Assembly: GCF_000732605.1 (NCBI RefSeq)
Contig: NZ_JPME01000015.1
Location: 62,001 to 126,000 of the forward strand
Length of the DNA stretch: 64,000 nucleotides
Direction of reading: 5' to 3'
Source: Lacrimispora celerecrescens
Lineage (GTDB): Bacteria > Bacillota > Clostridia > Lachnospirales > Lachnospiraceae
Shown: positions 1 to 9,198 of the stretch, piece after piece
Layout of the letters: every line of letters starts with the position of its first letter
Position numbering within the stretch: position 1 is the stretch's first letter
Notes under the pieces: model-generated
Database searches by the model: none
What the model was told of the DNA's origin: nothing
The model's input: only the letters and a program-made list of their open reading frames with translations
Position numbers and translations under genes: made by a program

Positions 1-1007
1 CCCCTGCAGCCACAGAAGCTGCTTCTAACGGAGATATGACTGTTTACCTGGTAGCAAAAGGATTTCAGTCCCAATATTGGCAGGCAGTATATAAGGGCGC
101 TCAAAACGCAGCAAAAGGATTGGGGGTCCGTCTGGAATTTCAGGGACCGGATTCTGAATCGGATATTGCACAGCAGGTTCAGATGTTGAACAATGCGGTT
201 CAGATGCAGCCAAATGCAATTGGACTGGCAGCTCTGGATGTATCAGCTTTAAACGACAGCATTAAGGAAGCTCAGGATGCAAAAATCCCGATCATAGGAT
301 TTGACTCCGGTGTTCCGGATGCACCGGCAGGTTCCGTAGCGGCCAATGCGGCTACGGACAATTACAAGGCAGGAGAAGTAGCAGCCGAAAATACATATCC
401 TTTGGTAAAGGATATCATTGCAAAAGCCTCTGGTAGCGTACGGATCGGAGTTCTGAACCAGGATGCCACATCAGAATCCATTATCAGCCGCGGACTTGGT
501 TTTATTAATAAAATTACCGAACTGATTGAAGCTGATGGAAAAAGTGTATGTGTAACCGGAAATGAAAAATTTGTAAGTGACGCAAAAGCGGACAAGGGCG
601 ACTCTGCAGATGTTATTCTGGATGTTGCAGTTCCTGCAAAAGTTGAAGCCTCTCTGATGACAACAGACGCACAGACAATATTAAATAAAGATGATACGAT
701 CTGCATATTCGCATCAAACCAGAAGACAGGGGAGGGCCTGATCACAGGTGATGAGAATCTGGGAAGACTGGGGAAGGAAGTAATCGGTGTTGCATTTGAC
801 TCCGGTACCATGATTAAGGAGGCGATAAAAGACGGCAGACTTGCCGGCGCTGTTACCCAGGCACCGGTAGAGATCGGATACCAGACAGTGGAGCTGGCAG
901 TGAAAGCTGCCAGGGGTGAAGCAGTAACTGACGTGGATACAGGCTGTAAGTGGTACACCGTTGATAATATGGACAACGAAGAAATTATACAGAATCTGTA
1001 TGACTAA
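1..1007 (+). CDS. Sugar ABC transporter substrate-binding protein, 5' end outside window
   Basis: This is a periplasmic-binding-protein fold of the ribose/LacI-like type (Peripla_BP_4). It opens with the typical beta-strand and helix (VYLVAKGFQSQYWQAVYKGA) and contains the hinge-region FDSG motifs of this family (GFDSGVPD and AFDSGTM). The frame stays open back to base 3 through an Ala/Ser/Thr-rich linker (PAATEAASNGD), which normally follows a lipoprotein signal. The true start therefore lies upstream of the window, and the first internal ATG at 36 is not the start. It is probably the extracytoplasmic receptor of an ABC sugar importer. A strong terminator follows, then a FucU/RbsD mutarotase gene, which supports a monosaccharide ligand. 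The ligand itself cannot be told from sequence. Confidence 0.85.
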   Translation, partial: PAATEAASNGDMTVYLVAKGFQSQYWQAVYKGAQNAAKGLGVRLEFQGPDSESDIAQQVQMLNNAVQMQPNAIGLAALDVSALNDSIKEAQDAKIPIIGFDSGVPDAPAGSVAANAATDNYKAGEVAAENTYPLVKDIIAKASGSVRIGVLNQDATSESIISRGLGFINKITELIEADGKSVCVTGNEKFVSDAKADKGDSADVILDVAVPAKVEASLMTTDAQTILNKDDTICIFASNQKTGEGLITGDENLGRLGKEVIGVAFDSGTMIKEAIKDGRLAGAVTQAPVEIGYQTVELAVKAARGEAVTDVDTGCKWYTVDNMDNEEIIQNLYD

Positions 1008-1028
1008 GGAATAACGAATTGATCAATC

Positions 1029-1080
1029 GGGCTGCTGCATCAGGCGATAGAAAATCTCCGGGCAGCAGCCCTTAATTTTT
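1029..1080 (+). terminator. Rho-independent terminator / attenuator after the binding-protein gene
   Basis: A 10-bp perfect stem (GGGCTGCTGC at 1029-1038 with GCAGCAGCCC at 1062-1071) is followed by TTAATTTTT. It lies between the binding protein and the FucU-like gene, so the latter is probably expressed by partial read-through. Confidence 0.85.
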
Positions 1081-1102
1081 ATCTAGCTGAGGAGGAAGAA
1101 AG

Positions 1103-1537
1103 ATGTTAAAAGGAATACCGGCAATTTTAAGCCCGGAACTGTTAAAAATACTTTGTGAAATGGGTCATACGGATGAGCTGACCATTGGTGATGGGAACTT
1201 TCCTGGTCATACCTATGGGCAGAAGGTGATTCGTATGGATGGACACGGCGTGGCTGAGATATTGGCTGCAATCCTTCAGGTATTTCCCCTGGATACTTAT
1301 GAGGAGCATCCGGTAACTTTAATGGCGGTGGTTGCAGGAGATAAAGTGGAAACCCCTATTTGGGAGCAGTACAAAGAGATCGTAGCAAACTATGATGAAC
1401 GGGGTGCTGGCTGCTTTGAAAAAATCGATAAGTGGAAATTCTACGAAAAGACAAAGGAGAAGTCATCGGTTGTCATTATGACAAGTGAAAAGGCGCTATA
1501 TGCAAACATCATTTTAAAAAAGGGCGTGGTGATATAA
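1103..1537 (+). CDS. RbsD/FucU family sugar mutarotase
   Basis: The 144-residue product matches the RbsD/FucU fold and length. The N-terminal signature GHTDELTIGDGNFPG carries the conserved His and Asp of the family. These proteins interconvert anomers of ribose or fucose to speed entry into phosphorylation. The start ATG at 1103 follows GAGGAGGAAG with good spacing. It sits directly behind the sugar-binding protein and its terminator and is probably part of the same catabolic unit. Whether it acts on fucose-like or ribose-like sugar is not resolved; the longer length (about 140) and internal motifs favour the FucU branch. Confidence 0.85.
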   Translation: MLKGIPAILSPELLKILCEMGHTDELTIGDGNFPGHTYGQKVIRMDGHGVAEILAAILQVFPLDTYEEHPVTLMAVVAGDKVETPIWEQYKEIVANYDERGAGCFEKIDKWKFYEKTKEKSSVVIMTSEKALYANIILKKGVVI

Positions 1538-1644
1538 AACAAATGACTGGCACTTGTTTCCATGGATAAGGAAGGAGTAAAGGAGCCGGGGATTGATGGG
1601 TCTATTCCATGAAAATGGAGATTTGGAGTATGGAGGGGAAGAAT

Positions 1645-3834
1645 ATGTTTCAAAAGATGAAATTGGCATCTAAATTAGGTGCTGTCATTGGCTTTTTTCT
1701 GGCAGCAATTTTTTTAATTCTGATTGCAGTTACTGCCATGGTGTCAGGCAGTGCGATTACAACCGGCGTATCAGGGGAGCTGACTGCAATCGCCAAATCC
1801 AACAGCATTAAAGTCCAGCAAATATTTGATGCTGCCGGAACGGTAGCAAATGATATGCAAGCCTATTTGGAAAATGCCTGTGAGGAGGGGGAATCTTCTG
1901 CAGAGCGGATGAAACTGCCCTCCGACCCTGCTGTTGCCGGTTTGTTTCAAAGTTCCATTTATGGACAGGCTCTGACGCCTTTGAATTACGAAGTGGAGAC
2001 CTTTTTAACTGCGACTGCCAGAAACAGTGCAGTTATGAATGAGGATATCGTGGGAGTTGGGGCAATGTTTGAGCTTTATAAGTTCCAGAGTGATATTAGA
2101 GATTATGCCTTTCGTGTGACAAAGAATAATGAATCGGGAGTGATTGAGCCTTTTGGAAACTACAGCACTTATTCCGGCGAGGAGTACTATAAAACTGCGG
2201 CAACTACGAAAAAAAGCACGGTGACTCCTCCATATGAGTACAATGGAATCACCATGGTATCCTATGCCTCTCCAATCTTGAAGGGCTCCGAAGTGCAGGG
2301 GGTGGTGCTGGCGGATATTAATGTCAGCAATTTCAAGAAAGTAGAGTCCTCCAACCCTAAATATCCATCCATGTACGCTACCATTCTTGACAACAAAGGG
2401 ACAATCATCTATAACAGCGAGGATATCAGGAGAGTTGGGAAATCCATTGGCGAGTTTATGAAAAACCCCGCGGATATTCCGGCTGTTGAGAGCATCATGT
2501 CCAAAGGCCAGCCGTTTCAGGCAGAGATGATCCGTAACGATGGCGAGAAAATCTTACAGTTTTACGCTCCGATCTCAGCCAGCGGTGAGACATGGTGGTC
2601 TATCACCGGTGTAAGTGTATCGGATGTGAATAAGGCAGTGACCAAAACGGTTGTACTGTTAGTGATCATTTCTATGGCAGCGCTGCTTCTTTTGCTTGTG
2701 CTTATCCTATACTTTTTGAAAAAAATGCTTAAACCCATGCAGCCCATTGTGCAAGCAGCCGAGAGCATCTCGAACGGAAATTTAAACGTTCCGCTTGTCA
2801 TTTCAACCCAGGACGAAATCGGAATTTTGGCGGATTCATTTGCTAAAATGTCTGGTAATCTGCAAAAGATTGTAAATGATATCGACTATCTGTTAGGCCA
2901 AATGGCAAATGGTAATTTTGATATAGATACTCAGGCGGAGGCAAGTTATACCGGAGACTTTCGAGGTATTTTGCTTTCGGTACGCAAACTCAGCTGCACC
3001 TTCCAAAATATTTTAAACCAGATGAATCAGTCCGCCAATCAGGTTGCTGCAGAAAGCCGGCAGGTGTCGGGCCATGCAAAAGCTCTTTCACAGGGGGCCG
3101 CAAAACAGGCTTTTTCCGTGGAAGAATTGGCTGCGACTATTGGTGAGCTTTCCGATTATATAACCGGCAATGCAAAAAATGCGCAGCAGGCCAGCCTGCA
3201 ATCCCGAGAAACCGCTTTTGAACTGGAAAATGGAAAGAAGCAGATGGCCCGTATGACCGCAGCCATGAATCAGATTGACAGTTCTTCCGCTGAGATCAGT
3301 AAGATCATTAAGACCATTGAGGACATTGCTTTTCAGACCAATATTCTGGCACTTAATGCCGCTGTGGAAGCTGCCCGTGTAGGTGAGGCTGGAAAAGGAT
3401 TTGCCGTTGTGGCGGATGAAGTACGGAACCTGGCTGGTAAGTCTGCGGAAGCCTCCAATGATACGGCAGCACTGATAGAAGCAACGATCGCGGCAGTTCA
3501 GGAGGGGATGACCACTGCAAAAGAGACAGCGGTTTCACTGGAGAGAATTGTGGAATCATCAGGAATATCCACGGCGCTGGTTCAACAGATTTTTACGGTT
3601 TCTCAAGAACAGGCATCTTCCGTTGCCCAAGTGACTCAAGGGATCAACCAGATATCCAAGGTGGTGCAGGCGAACTCCGTGACTGCCGAAGAGAGTGCTG
3701 CGGCCAGTGAGAAATTATCCGGTCAGGCGCAGCTTTTAAAGAAATTAGTCAGGCAGTTTAAGTTAAGGGCGGACCAGGATACCGTGCCATTAAAAGTACC
3801 GGACAACCAGCTTTCCAAAGGTGAAAAATACTAA
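1645..3834 (+). CDS. Methyl-accepting chemotaxis protein
   Basis: The start ATG at 1645 was chosen because GGAGGGG lies 7 bases upstream; an in-frame ATG at 1609 has no such site. The 729-residue product has an N-terminal membrane segment (about residues 12-33), a large extracytoplasmic dCache-like sensor, a second membrane segment (about 334-358), a HAMP domain and a methyl-accepting coiled coil. The signalling hairpin tip is clear (residues about 558-604: [20 protein letters not shown] then [20 protein letters not shown]). It would relay ligand sensing to CheA/CheW. No CheR-binding pentapeptide ends the protein. The ligand is unknown; position beside a sugar-binding protein and before a cysteine island gives no firm hint. 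Confidence 0.93.
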   Translation: MFQKMKLASKLGAVIGFFLAAIFLILIAVTAMVSGSAITTGVSGELTAIAKSNSIKVQQIFDAAGTVANDMQAYLENACEEGESSAERMKLPSDPAVAGLFQSSIYGQALTPLNYEVETFLTATARNSAVMNEDIVGVGAMFELYKFQSDIRDYAFRVTKNNESGVIEPFGNYSTYSGEEYYKTAATTKKSTVTPPYEYNGITMVSYASPILKGSEVQGVVLADINVSNFKKVESSNPKYPSMYATILDNKGTIIYNSEDIRRVGKSIGEFMKNPADIPAVESIMSKGQPFQAEMIRNDGEKILQFYAPISASGETWWSITGVSVSDVNKAVTKTVVLLVIISMAALLLLLVLILYFLKKMLKPMQPIVQAAESISNGNLNVPLVISTQDEIGILADSFAKMSGNLQKIVNDIDYLLGQMANGNFDIDTQAEASYTGDFRGILLSVRKLSCTFQNILNQMNQSANQVAAESRQVSGHAKALSQGAAKQAFSVEELAATIGELSDYITGNAKNAQQASLQSRETAFELENGKKQMARMTAAMNQIDSSSAEISKIIKTIEDIAFQTNILALNAAVEAARVGEAGKGFAVVADEVRNLAGKSAEASNDTAALIEATIAAVQEGMTTAKETAVSLERIVESSGISTALVQQIFTVSQEQASSVAQVTQGINQISKVVQANSVTAEESAAASEKLSGQAQLLKKLVRQFKLRADQDTVPLKVPDNQLSKGEKY

Positions 3835-3941
3835 AGGTAATATCTTTACCAGCTTTTTTTGCTGTGTTATACTTGAGACAACAGGAGTAAGAGCAGCGTA
3901 AGCTGATGTTTGATTCTTTTGTCATCACAGGAAGGTAAAAC

Positions 3942-6026
3942 ATGAAAAAAAGTATTGCGGTTATTGCATTAGACCCATTTGCAGGAAAAGCATATGCGCA
4001 GCAGGTTCAGTCAGTGTTTGGAGAACGGGCAGTTGTACGAAATTATAGCATGATGGATGGAACAGCAGCGACTATGGAACCGTGTGATTTGTATATGGGA
4101 TCGACGGATGCTTTTGATGCCATGGGGGATCCGAATCGGTATATTCCGTCTGATGCACAACGGATGGAAATTCAGGTTACTTATTTTAAAGAAGCGGTAC
4201 GCCGTTTGGAAGAGATTCCGAAGGGAACAAAGGTCATTTTTGTCAATATCACTGAGGTTATGGCCAGGGAAGCAGTGACACAGCTGGAACAGCTGGGGAT
4301 TACCCATTTAAAGTTTATACTCTATGCTCCGGGAAGCAAGCTGACTGATATGGCAGAGATTGCTGTTACTCCTGATGAAGAGCGTTATGTGCCAAGCGGG
4401 ATTCCTACAATTATAAATCTGGGGCAGAGGACCTGCTCTGCCGATACCATGATTGAAGCTGCGTTCAGGCTGGGGTTTGACGACCTGCTGGAAGAAGCCT
4501 CATTTAAACAGTATCAGGAATCGGTATGCACCAATACCTACTATTTTGACCAGATGTTCAATCGTTCCAGAAGATTGGAGAGTCAGTTTGATATTCTCAT
4601 GGAAGTACTTGATCAGGGTGTGATCGCGGTAAATGAACATGGAGAAATATATGCAATCAACAAAAATGCTGTTGATATCACCCGTGTTCCTGAAAATCTT
4701 AGTCTTACAAACATGGGGGAAGAAGTATTCCCTTATATCCCATTCCGGAAATGCTTAGAGGAGAAAAAGGAGACAAATCCTCAAGTTGTAAGAGTTGCAG
4801 GAAATCTGGTAAGCCTTTATGTGCGGCCGGTGTTAAGGCGGGATGTCTGTATTGGTGCCTTCGCCATCTTGCAGAAGTTCAATGAGATGGAGCGCCGGCA
4901 AAATGAACTCCGGGGTCAATTGATGAAAAAGGGCCAGGGGCATAGAGCCAAATATTGTTTTGATGATGTGATCGGAGAGTCTGATCTAATATTAAAGACT
5001 AAATTTATCTTGAATAAAATGGCCTGCACAGAATCTCCTGTTTTGTTAATAGGGGAAACGGGAACCGGTAAAGAGCTGTTTGCGCACTCCGTCCATAATG
5101 CGTCAAAGCGCAGGGATCAGCCATTTGTGGCAATCAACTGTGCAGCAATGCCGGAAAATCTGTTGGAGAGTGAACTGTTTGGTTATGAAGAAGGAGCTTT
5201 TACCGGCGCGAAAAAAGGAGGCCGTCCAGGTTTATTTGAATTTGCACATCAAGGGACACTATTCTTAGACGAAGTGGAAGGCATGAGCCCTGCGCTGCAG
5301 GTAAAGCTGCTGCGTGTTTTGCAGGAACGTGAAATCATGCGGGTAGGCGGAAATCAGATTATTCATGTCGATGTGAGGATCGTTGCTGCAACGAATGAAG
5401 AACTTGAGCAAAAGGTGGCGGAAGGCACGTTCCGGCAGGATCTTTATTACAGACTGAACGCATTGCCGGTGTTAATTCCGCCGCTAAGAAAGAGAGCGGA
5501 AGATGTATTCTTAATTCTGGATAGCTTTCGAAAAGAACTTGGAGGAACATTCCGTTTAAGTGATGATATTAAGGAGTTATTTCGTAAATACGAATGGCCG
5601 GGAAATATACGGGAACTGCGTAATGTCGTGGATTATTTGTGCTTTACTGGCCATACCGTAATAACGATTGCTGATTTGCCTCCGGTCTTTCGTATAGGTA
5701 AATATAAAGAAGAGACCAATGAGACAAAAGATGCTGAGCCGAAAGCATACGATACAGATAAGCCGCTTCCGTATCAAAACACATCGCATTTGCCTACCGA
5801 ACAGGAGCGGGTAATTCTGGAAATTCTTTATCATGCAGAGCGTACAGGACAGTCTATTGGACGGGATAAAATACTGTTGGAGGCTCAGATGCGCAAGATA
5901 AAGTTAACACAGCCCCAGGTGCGTAAAATATTAAGCAGATTAGAGGAAAATGGCTACGTAATTGTTACAAGGGGCAGAGGTGGAAGTAGTATTACCAAAA
6001 AAGGAGTCGATTGGATAACCAATTAA
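3942..6026 (+). CDS. Sigma-54-dependent activator (enhancer-binding protein), CdsR-like by context
   Basis: The 694-residue product has an N-terminal sensory region (about 1-200, PrpR-N-like in feel), a PAS-like segment (about 215-315), an AAA+ domain and a C-terminal winged-helix-like region. Walker A is GETGTGKE at 371, the sigma-54 contact loop GAFTGA is at 418-423 and Walker B is LFLDE around 443. The C-terminus is not the usual Fis-type helix-turn-helix; instead residues about 615-694 resemble a winged helix ([20 protein letters not shown] then a TRGRGG wing). It lies just upstream of a sigma-54 promoter, a C-S lyase, cysteine desulfidase and rpoN. Known clostridial sigma-54 activators of cysteine degradation (CdsR) make that role the best inference. 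Confidence 0.9.
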   Translation: MKKSIAVIALDPFAGKAYAQQVQSVFGERAVVRNYSMMDGTAATMEPCDLYMGSTDAFDAMGDPNRYIPSDAQRMEIQVTYFKEAVRRLEEIPKGTKVIFVNITEVMAREAVTQLEQLGITHLKFILYAPGSKLTDMAEIAVTPDEERYVPSGIPTIINLGQRTCSADTMIEAAFRLGFDDLLEEASFKQYQESVCTNTYYFDQMFNRSRRLESQFDILMEVLDQGVIAVNEHGEIYAINKNAVDITRVPENLSLTNMGEEVFPYIPFRKCLEEKKETNPQVVRVAGNLVSLYVRPVLRRDVCIGAFAILQKFNEMERRQNELRGQLMKKGQGHRAKYCFDDVIGESDLILKTKFILNKMACTESPVLLIGETGTGKELFAHSVHNASKRRDQPFVAINCAAMPENLLESELFGYEEGAFTGAKKGGRPGLFEFAHQGTLFLDEVEGMSPALQVKLLRVLQEREIMRVGGNQIIHVDVRIVAATNEELEQKVAEGTFRQDLYYRLNALPVLIPPLRKRAEDVFLILDSFRKELGGTFRLSDDIKELFRKYEWPGNIRELRNVVDYLCFTGHTVITIADLPPVFRIGKYKEETNETKDAEPKAYDTDKPLPYQNTSHLPTEQERVILEILYHAERTGQSIGRDKILLEAQMRKIKLTQPQVRKILSRLEENGYVIVTRGRGGSSITKKGVDWITN

Positions 6027-6080
6027 TATGGTTAAAACAACCTAGTTTATAACCATATTCAAACCTATTTACAACCAATT
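6016..6080. promoter_or_regulatory. Candidate upstream activating sites (TAACCA/TGGTTA repeats)
   Basis: TAACCA (6016-6021) and TGGTTA (6029-6034) form an inverted repeat with a 7-bp centre, and a second TAACCA lies at 6050-6055. An ACAACCAATT copy follows at 6071-6080. The cluster overlaps the activator's stop codon and sits about 135-200 bp upstream of the -24/-12 promoter, the normal distance for a sigma-54 enhancer. Binding by the adjacent activator is inferred. Confidence 0.5.
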
Positions 6081-6214
6081 AAAGACCAAAAGAAAAAGGT
6101 TTTCATTCCTCGACAAAGTTCTGCAAAATCAAGTAAAAAGTATAAACGTAGAAAAGGCAGCATTTACAGGCTTTTTCTACGTTTTTATTAATATATTTTC
6201 TTCTTCATAAAAAG

Positions 6215-6231
6215 TTGGCACGTGTGTTGCT
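6215..6231 (+). promoter_or_regulatory. Sigma-54 (-24/-12) promoter
   Basis: TTGGCACGTGTGTTGCT matches the sigma-54 consensus (TGGCAC-N5-TTGCW) with the GG and GC dinucleotides at 6217-6218 and 6229-6230, exactly ten bases apart. It lies 35 bp upstream of the PatB-like gene start and downstream of an enhancer-binding protein gene. Confidence 0.9.
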
Positions 6232-6265
6232 CTATATATAAATAGAAAACTGAAAGGAGCATTTT

Positions 6266-7441
6266 ATGAAGTATAATTTTGACGTCGTAGTTGACCGAAG
6301 TGAAAACAGAGCGGGAAAATACGATGAGAGGCAAAAAAAGTTTGGTACCAAGGAGGTGATACCGCTTTGGGTCGCAGATATGGATTTTCAAACGGCACAG
6401 CCAATCATTGATGCATGCGTGGAAAAAGCAATGGAAGGGATCTGGGGATATACATACCGGCCGGACTCCTATTTTGATGCAATACTAGGCTGGCAGTTCC
6501 GCAGGCATGGCTGGAAGATTGACAAGGAAAAAGTAAGCTGGAGCCTGGGAGTAGTACCAGCACTGTCTGCTATTGTCAAGGTATTTAGCAATAAAGGGGA
6601 TTCTATCATGATCCAGACTCCCGTTTATTCTGAATTCTACGATGTTACGGAGGCATGGGAAAGAAAGGTAGTTGAAAACCAACTAGTTGAAGAGGACGGA
6701 AAGTGGACAATTGATTTTGCAGATTTTGAAGAGAAAGCAAAAGATCCAAATGTGAAAATCTTTCTTTTGTGCAGCCCTCATAATCCTCTTGGGATTGTCT
6801 GGACGAAGGAGCAGCTTCAGAAAATGTTTGATATTTGTTACGCCAATGACGTGTTGATGGTTTCTGACGAAATACATTCTGATCTGGTGTTTCATGGAAA
6901 GAAACATATTCCAACCGCTATGATATCGGAAAAGGCCAAAGATCATGTCATAAGTTGTATTTCTGGAACGAAGACATTTAACCTTGCAGGATTACAGGCA
7001 TCAACGAATGTTTTCCCGAACCTGGAAATGAAGGCCGCCTTTGATAAGTTTTGGATGAATTTAGACATCCACAGGAATAATGCATTTAGTTCCGTAGCCA
7101 TGGAAGCGGCGTTTAACGAGGGGGAAGAGTGGTTAGAACAATTGCTTCCATATCTCTCTGAAAACTTTGAGTTTATCAGAGATTATTGTGAGAAGTACAT
7201 TCCTAAAATTAAGCCCAATGTACCGGATGCTACTTATCTGGTATGGCTGGATTGCCGGGAATTGGGAATGAATAATGAAAGATTAAGAAAGTTTATGATT
7301 GAAGATGCAAAATTGGGATTAAATGAAGGCTATACCTTTGGCCGGAGTCTTTCCGGCTATATGAGATTAAATGCAGCATGTCCCAGATGCGTGCTGGAAA
7401 AAGCCATGAAACAGTTAGAGGATGCGGTAAATCGTCTGTAA
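6266..7441 (+). CDS. PatB/MalY-type pyridoxal-phosphate C-S lyase (cystathionine beta-lyase family)
   Basis: This 391-residue fold-type I aminotransferase-family protein has the PatB/MalY hallmarks: an N-terminal PLWVADMDF segment, LCSPHNPLGIVW, SDEIHSDLVF and the PLP-lysine motif SGTKTFNLAG with K236. Members cleave cystathionine, cysteine or cystine C-S bonds to give pyruvate, ammonia and a thiol or sulfide in the cytoplasm. The start at 6266 has AAAGGAG upstream. It is the first gene behind the sigma-54 promoter and is followed by a transporter, a small redox protein and two cysteine-degrading enzymes, so cysteine, cystine or cystathionine is the likely substrate. True aminotransferase activity is less likely. 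Confidence 0.88.
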   Translation: MKYNFDVVVDRSENRAGKYDERQKKFGTKEVIPLWVADMDFQTAQPIIDACVEKAMEGIWGYTYRPDSYFDAILGWQFRRHGWKIDKEKVSWSLGVVPALSAIVKVFSNKGDSIMIQTPVYSEFYDVTEAWERKVVENQLVEEDGKWTIDFADFEEKAKDPNVKIFLLCSPHNPLGIVWTKEQLQKMFDICYANDVLMVSDEIHSDLVFHGKKHIPTAMISEKAKDHVISCISGTKTFNLAGLQASTNVFPNLEMKAAFDKFWMNLDIHRNNAFSSVAMEAAFNEGEEWLEQLLPYLSENFEFIRDYCEKYIPKIKPNVPDATYLVWLDCRELGMNNERLRKFMIEDAKLGLNEGYTFGRSLSGYMRLNAACPRCVLEKAMKQLEDAVNRL

Positions 7442-7504
7442 AAGAAAGAAATGATAAAAGTCACTTGAAATCAAAATTATGGGGTGAAAAGGAGAAGTGT
7501 ACTT

Positions 7505-8779
7505 ATGAATAAGAAAGATATCTGGAAAAGCTATCGGTTCCCTATCCTGTTAGTGCTGGGAATTTTAATCGGATCAGGATTTGGATTAATTGCAGGTGAG
7601 AAGGCTACAATCGTGAAACCGCTTGGCGATATTTTCCTTAACTTGATGTTTACAATCGTTGTGCCGATGGTCATGGTTTCTATATCCAGTGCTGTGGGAA
7701 GCATGGTGAATATGAAACGTCTTGGTAGTATTTTAATGAATCTTATCGTTGTTTTTATCGGCACTGGCGCTGTCGCAGCTGTGCTGGTCCTGTTTGCTGT
7801 AAATCTTTTCCCGCCTGCGGCAAGCACTACAATTGCTATGGGTGCTACGGAAGTTGGGGAAACTGCTGCGGTTGGTGACATGATTGTTGGAGCTCTTACT
7901 GTTTCCGATTTTCCAGATCTGATAAGCCGTCAGAACATGCTTCCATTGATTATTTTTTCTGTCATGTTTGGATTCTGTGTAAGTGCATGCGGCGGTGATG
8001 AAAGCCCTGTTGGAAAAATGCTTACTAACTTAAATGATGTCATCATGAAGATGGTCAATTTAATCATGAAATTTGCTCCGATCGGTCTGGGTGCATATTT
8101 TGCCAACTTAGTAGGCGAGTTTGGTCCAAGCTTAATTGGTGATTACGGTCGTTCCATGATCCTATATTATCCGCTCTGCTTAATTTACGTAGTAATATTC
8201 TTCCCATTGTATTCCTATATAGCAGGCGGAAAAGAAGCGGTTCGCCGTATGCTGAAATTTGTTCCTACGCCTGCATTGACTGCTTTCGCAACTCAAAGCT
8301 CAATGGCTACCCTGCCTGTAAATCTGGATGCTTGTGACAAAATGGGAGTTCCTAAGGATATTAGAGAGATTGTTCTTCCCATGGGAGCTACCATGCATAT
8401 GGATGGTTCGGTATTATCTTCTATTGTTAAGATTGCATTTTTGTTTGGAGTGTTTCATCAGCCGTTTACAGGAGTGGGAACTTATGCCATGTCAATTGTT
8501 GTAGCGATTTTGTCTGCATTTGTATTATCCGGAGCGCCAGGGGGTGGTCTGGTAGGCGAAATGCTGATCGTCGGTCTTTTTGGTTTTCCACCAGAAGCAT
8601 TTCCGTTAATTGCAACCTTAGGGTTCCTGTTTGACCCTGCAGCTACCTGCTTAAATTCATCTGGTGATGCCATTGCCTCCATGATGGTAGCCAGAATGGT
8701 TGAAGGAAAAGACTGGATTCATAATCGCTTAACACATAGCAACAAAGAACTAATTGAAAAATCAGATATTACTGCATAA
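7505..8779 (+). CDS. Dicarboxylate/amino acid:cation symporter (DAACS family)
   Basis: The 424-residue hydrophobic protein has about eight membrane segments and the two re-entrant loops of the GltP/TcyP group. A family motif for cation and substrate binding (FVPTPALTAFATQSSMATLP) sits near residues 255-275, and a GATMHMDGS stretch follows. The start ATG at 7505 is preceded by GGAGAAG at 7 bp; an in-frame upstream ATG at 7484 lacks a site. Members carry glutamate, aspartate, serine or cystine with Na+ or H+. Its place between a C-S lyase and cysteine desulfidase genes suggests cysteine or cystine uptake (TcyP-like), but that assignment is by context only. Confidence 0.88.
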   Translation: MNKKDIWKSYRFPILLVLGILIGSGFGLIAGEKATIVKPLGDIFLNLMFTIVVPMVMVSISSAVGSMVNMKRLGSILMNLIVVFIGTGAVAAVLVLFAVNLFPPAASTTIAMGATEVGETAAVGDMIVGALTVSDFPDLISRQNMLPLIIFSVMFGFCVSACGGDESPVGKMLTNLNDVIMKMVNLIMKFAPIGLGAYFANLVGEFGPSLIGDYGRSMILYYPLCLIYVVIFFPLYSYIAGGKEAVRRMLKFVPTPALTAFATQSSMATLPVNLDACDKMGVPKDIREIVLPMGATMHMDGSVLSSIVKIAFLFGVFHQPFTGVGTYAMSIVVAILSAFVLSGAPGGGLVGEMLIVGLFGFPPEAFPLIATLGFLFDPAATCLNSSGDAIASMMVARMVEGKDWIHNRLTHSNKELIEKSDITA

Positions 8780-8797
8780 AAGAAAGGAAAGATACTT

Positions 8798-9055
8798 ATG
8801 AAAATTACAATTATTGGAAGCCACTTATGCCCAGACACTCTTTACGCGCTGAATAAGCTGATTGATAAGAAAGCCAGCGTAGATTTTAAAAATTTGTCAG
8901 CAGATTTAAAGGATTTAAAAGCATATCTTGCTGCCCGTGAATCGGAACCGGCATATGAAGCGGTTAAAAGAAACGGTGGTATTGGGATTCCGTTTTTTAT
9001 TCTTGAAGACGGAACCAAAACCCTAGACTTAGATGAGGTATTAGAAAAACTGTAA
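8798..9055 (+). CDS. Small glutaredoxin-like protein
   Basis: The 85-residue protein has a short thioredoxin fold: an N-terminal strand (MKITIIGS), a single-cysteine CPDT motif at the usual CxxC position, an IGIPFF cis-proline-like segment and a C-terminal helix. With only one active-site cysteine it could not form the classical disulfide within the motif, so a monothiol, glutaredoxin-like or persulfide-handling role is possible. It is translationally close to the symporter (18 bp) and ends before a terminator hairpin. In this cysteine-degradation operon, handling of cystine reduction or sulfane sulfur is a reasonable guess, not a demonstrated function. Confidence 0.75.
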   Translation: MKITIIGSHLCPDTLYALNKLIDKKASVDFKNLSADLKDLKAYLAARESEPAYEAVKRNGGIGIPFFILEDGTKTLDLDEVLEKL

Positions 9056-9061
9056 TATCTT

Positions 9062-9114
9062 AAAAGCGGGGGCATATAGGAAACTGTCAGTAATCCTCAT
9101 ATGCCCCGCTTTTT
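9062..9114 (+). terminator. Terminator hairpin between the redox protein and desulfidase genes
   Basis: AAAAGCGGGGGCATAT (from 9062) pairs with ATATGCCCCGCTTTT (to about 9114) with a one-base bulge and runs into T residues. It closes the PatB-like operon, although read-through into the desulfidase may occur since no clear promoter is seen between 9115 and 9198. Confidence 0.8.
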
Positions 9115-9198
9115 GACCTTATCAAGTAGTGAAGCGGATCGCGAATATCCGATGGACTATTTGTTAAATCAGAAGCCTGAGCAATGGGGAGGATTGAT

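Noticed and set aside
362-976. 204-residue minus-strand frame opposite the first binding-protein gene
   Set aside because: It lies entirely within a clear coding gene, has no ribosome site and its composition is that of an antisense shadow.
1550-1585. TGGCACTTG motif before the chemoreceptor gene as a sigma-54 promoter
   Set aside because: There is no GC dinucleotide ten bases after the GG, so the -12 element is missing.
3835-3870. Weak GGTAA/TTACC hairpin followed by T-run after the chemoreceptor gene
   Set aside because: The stem is only five base pairs; a terminator is possible but not well supported, so it is not listed as a feature.
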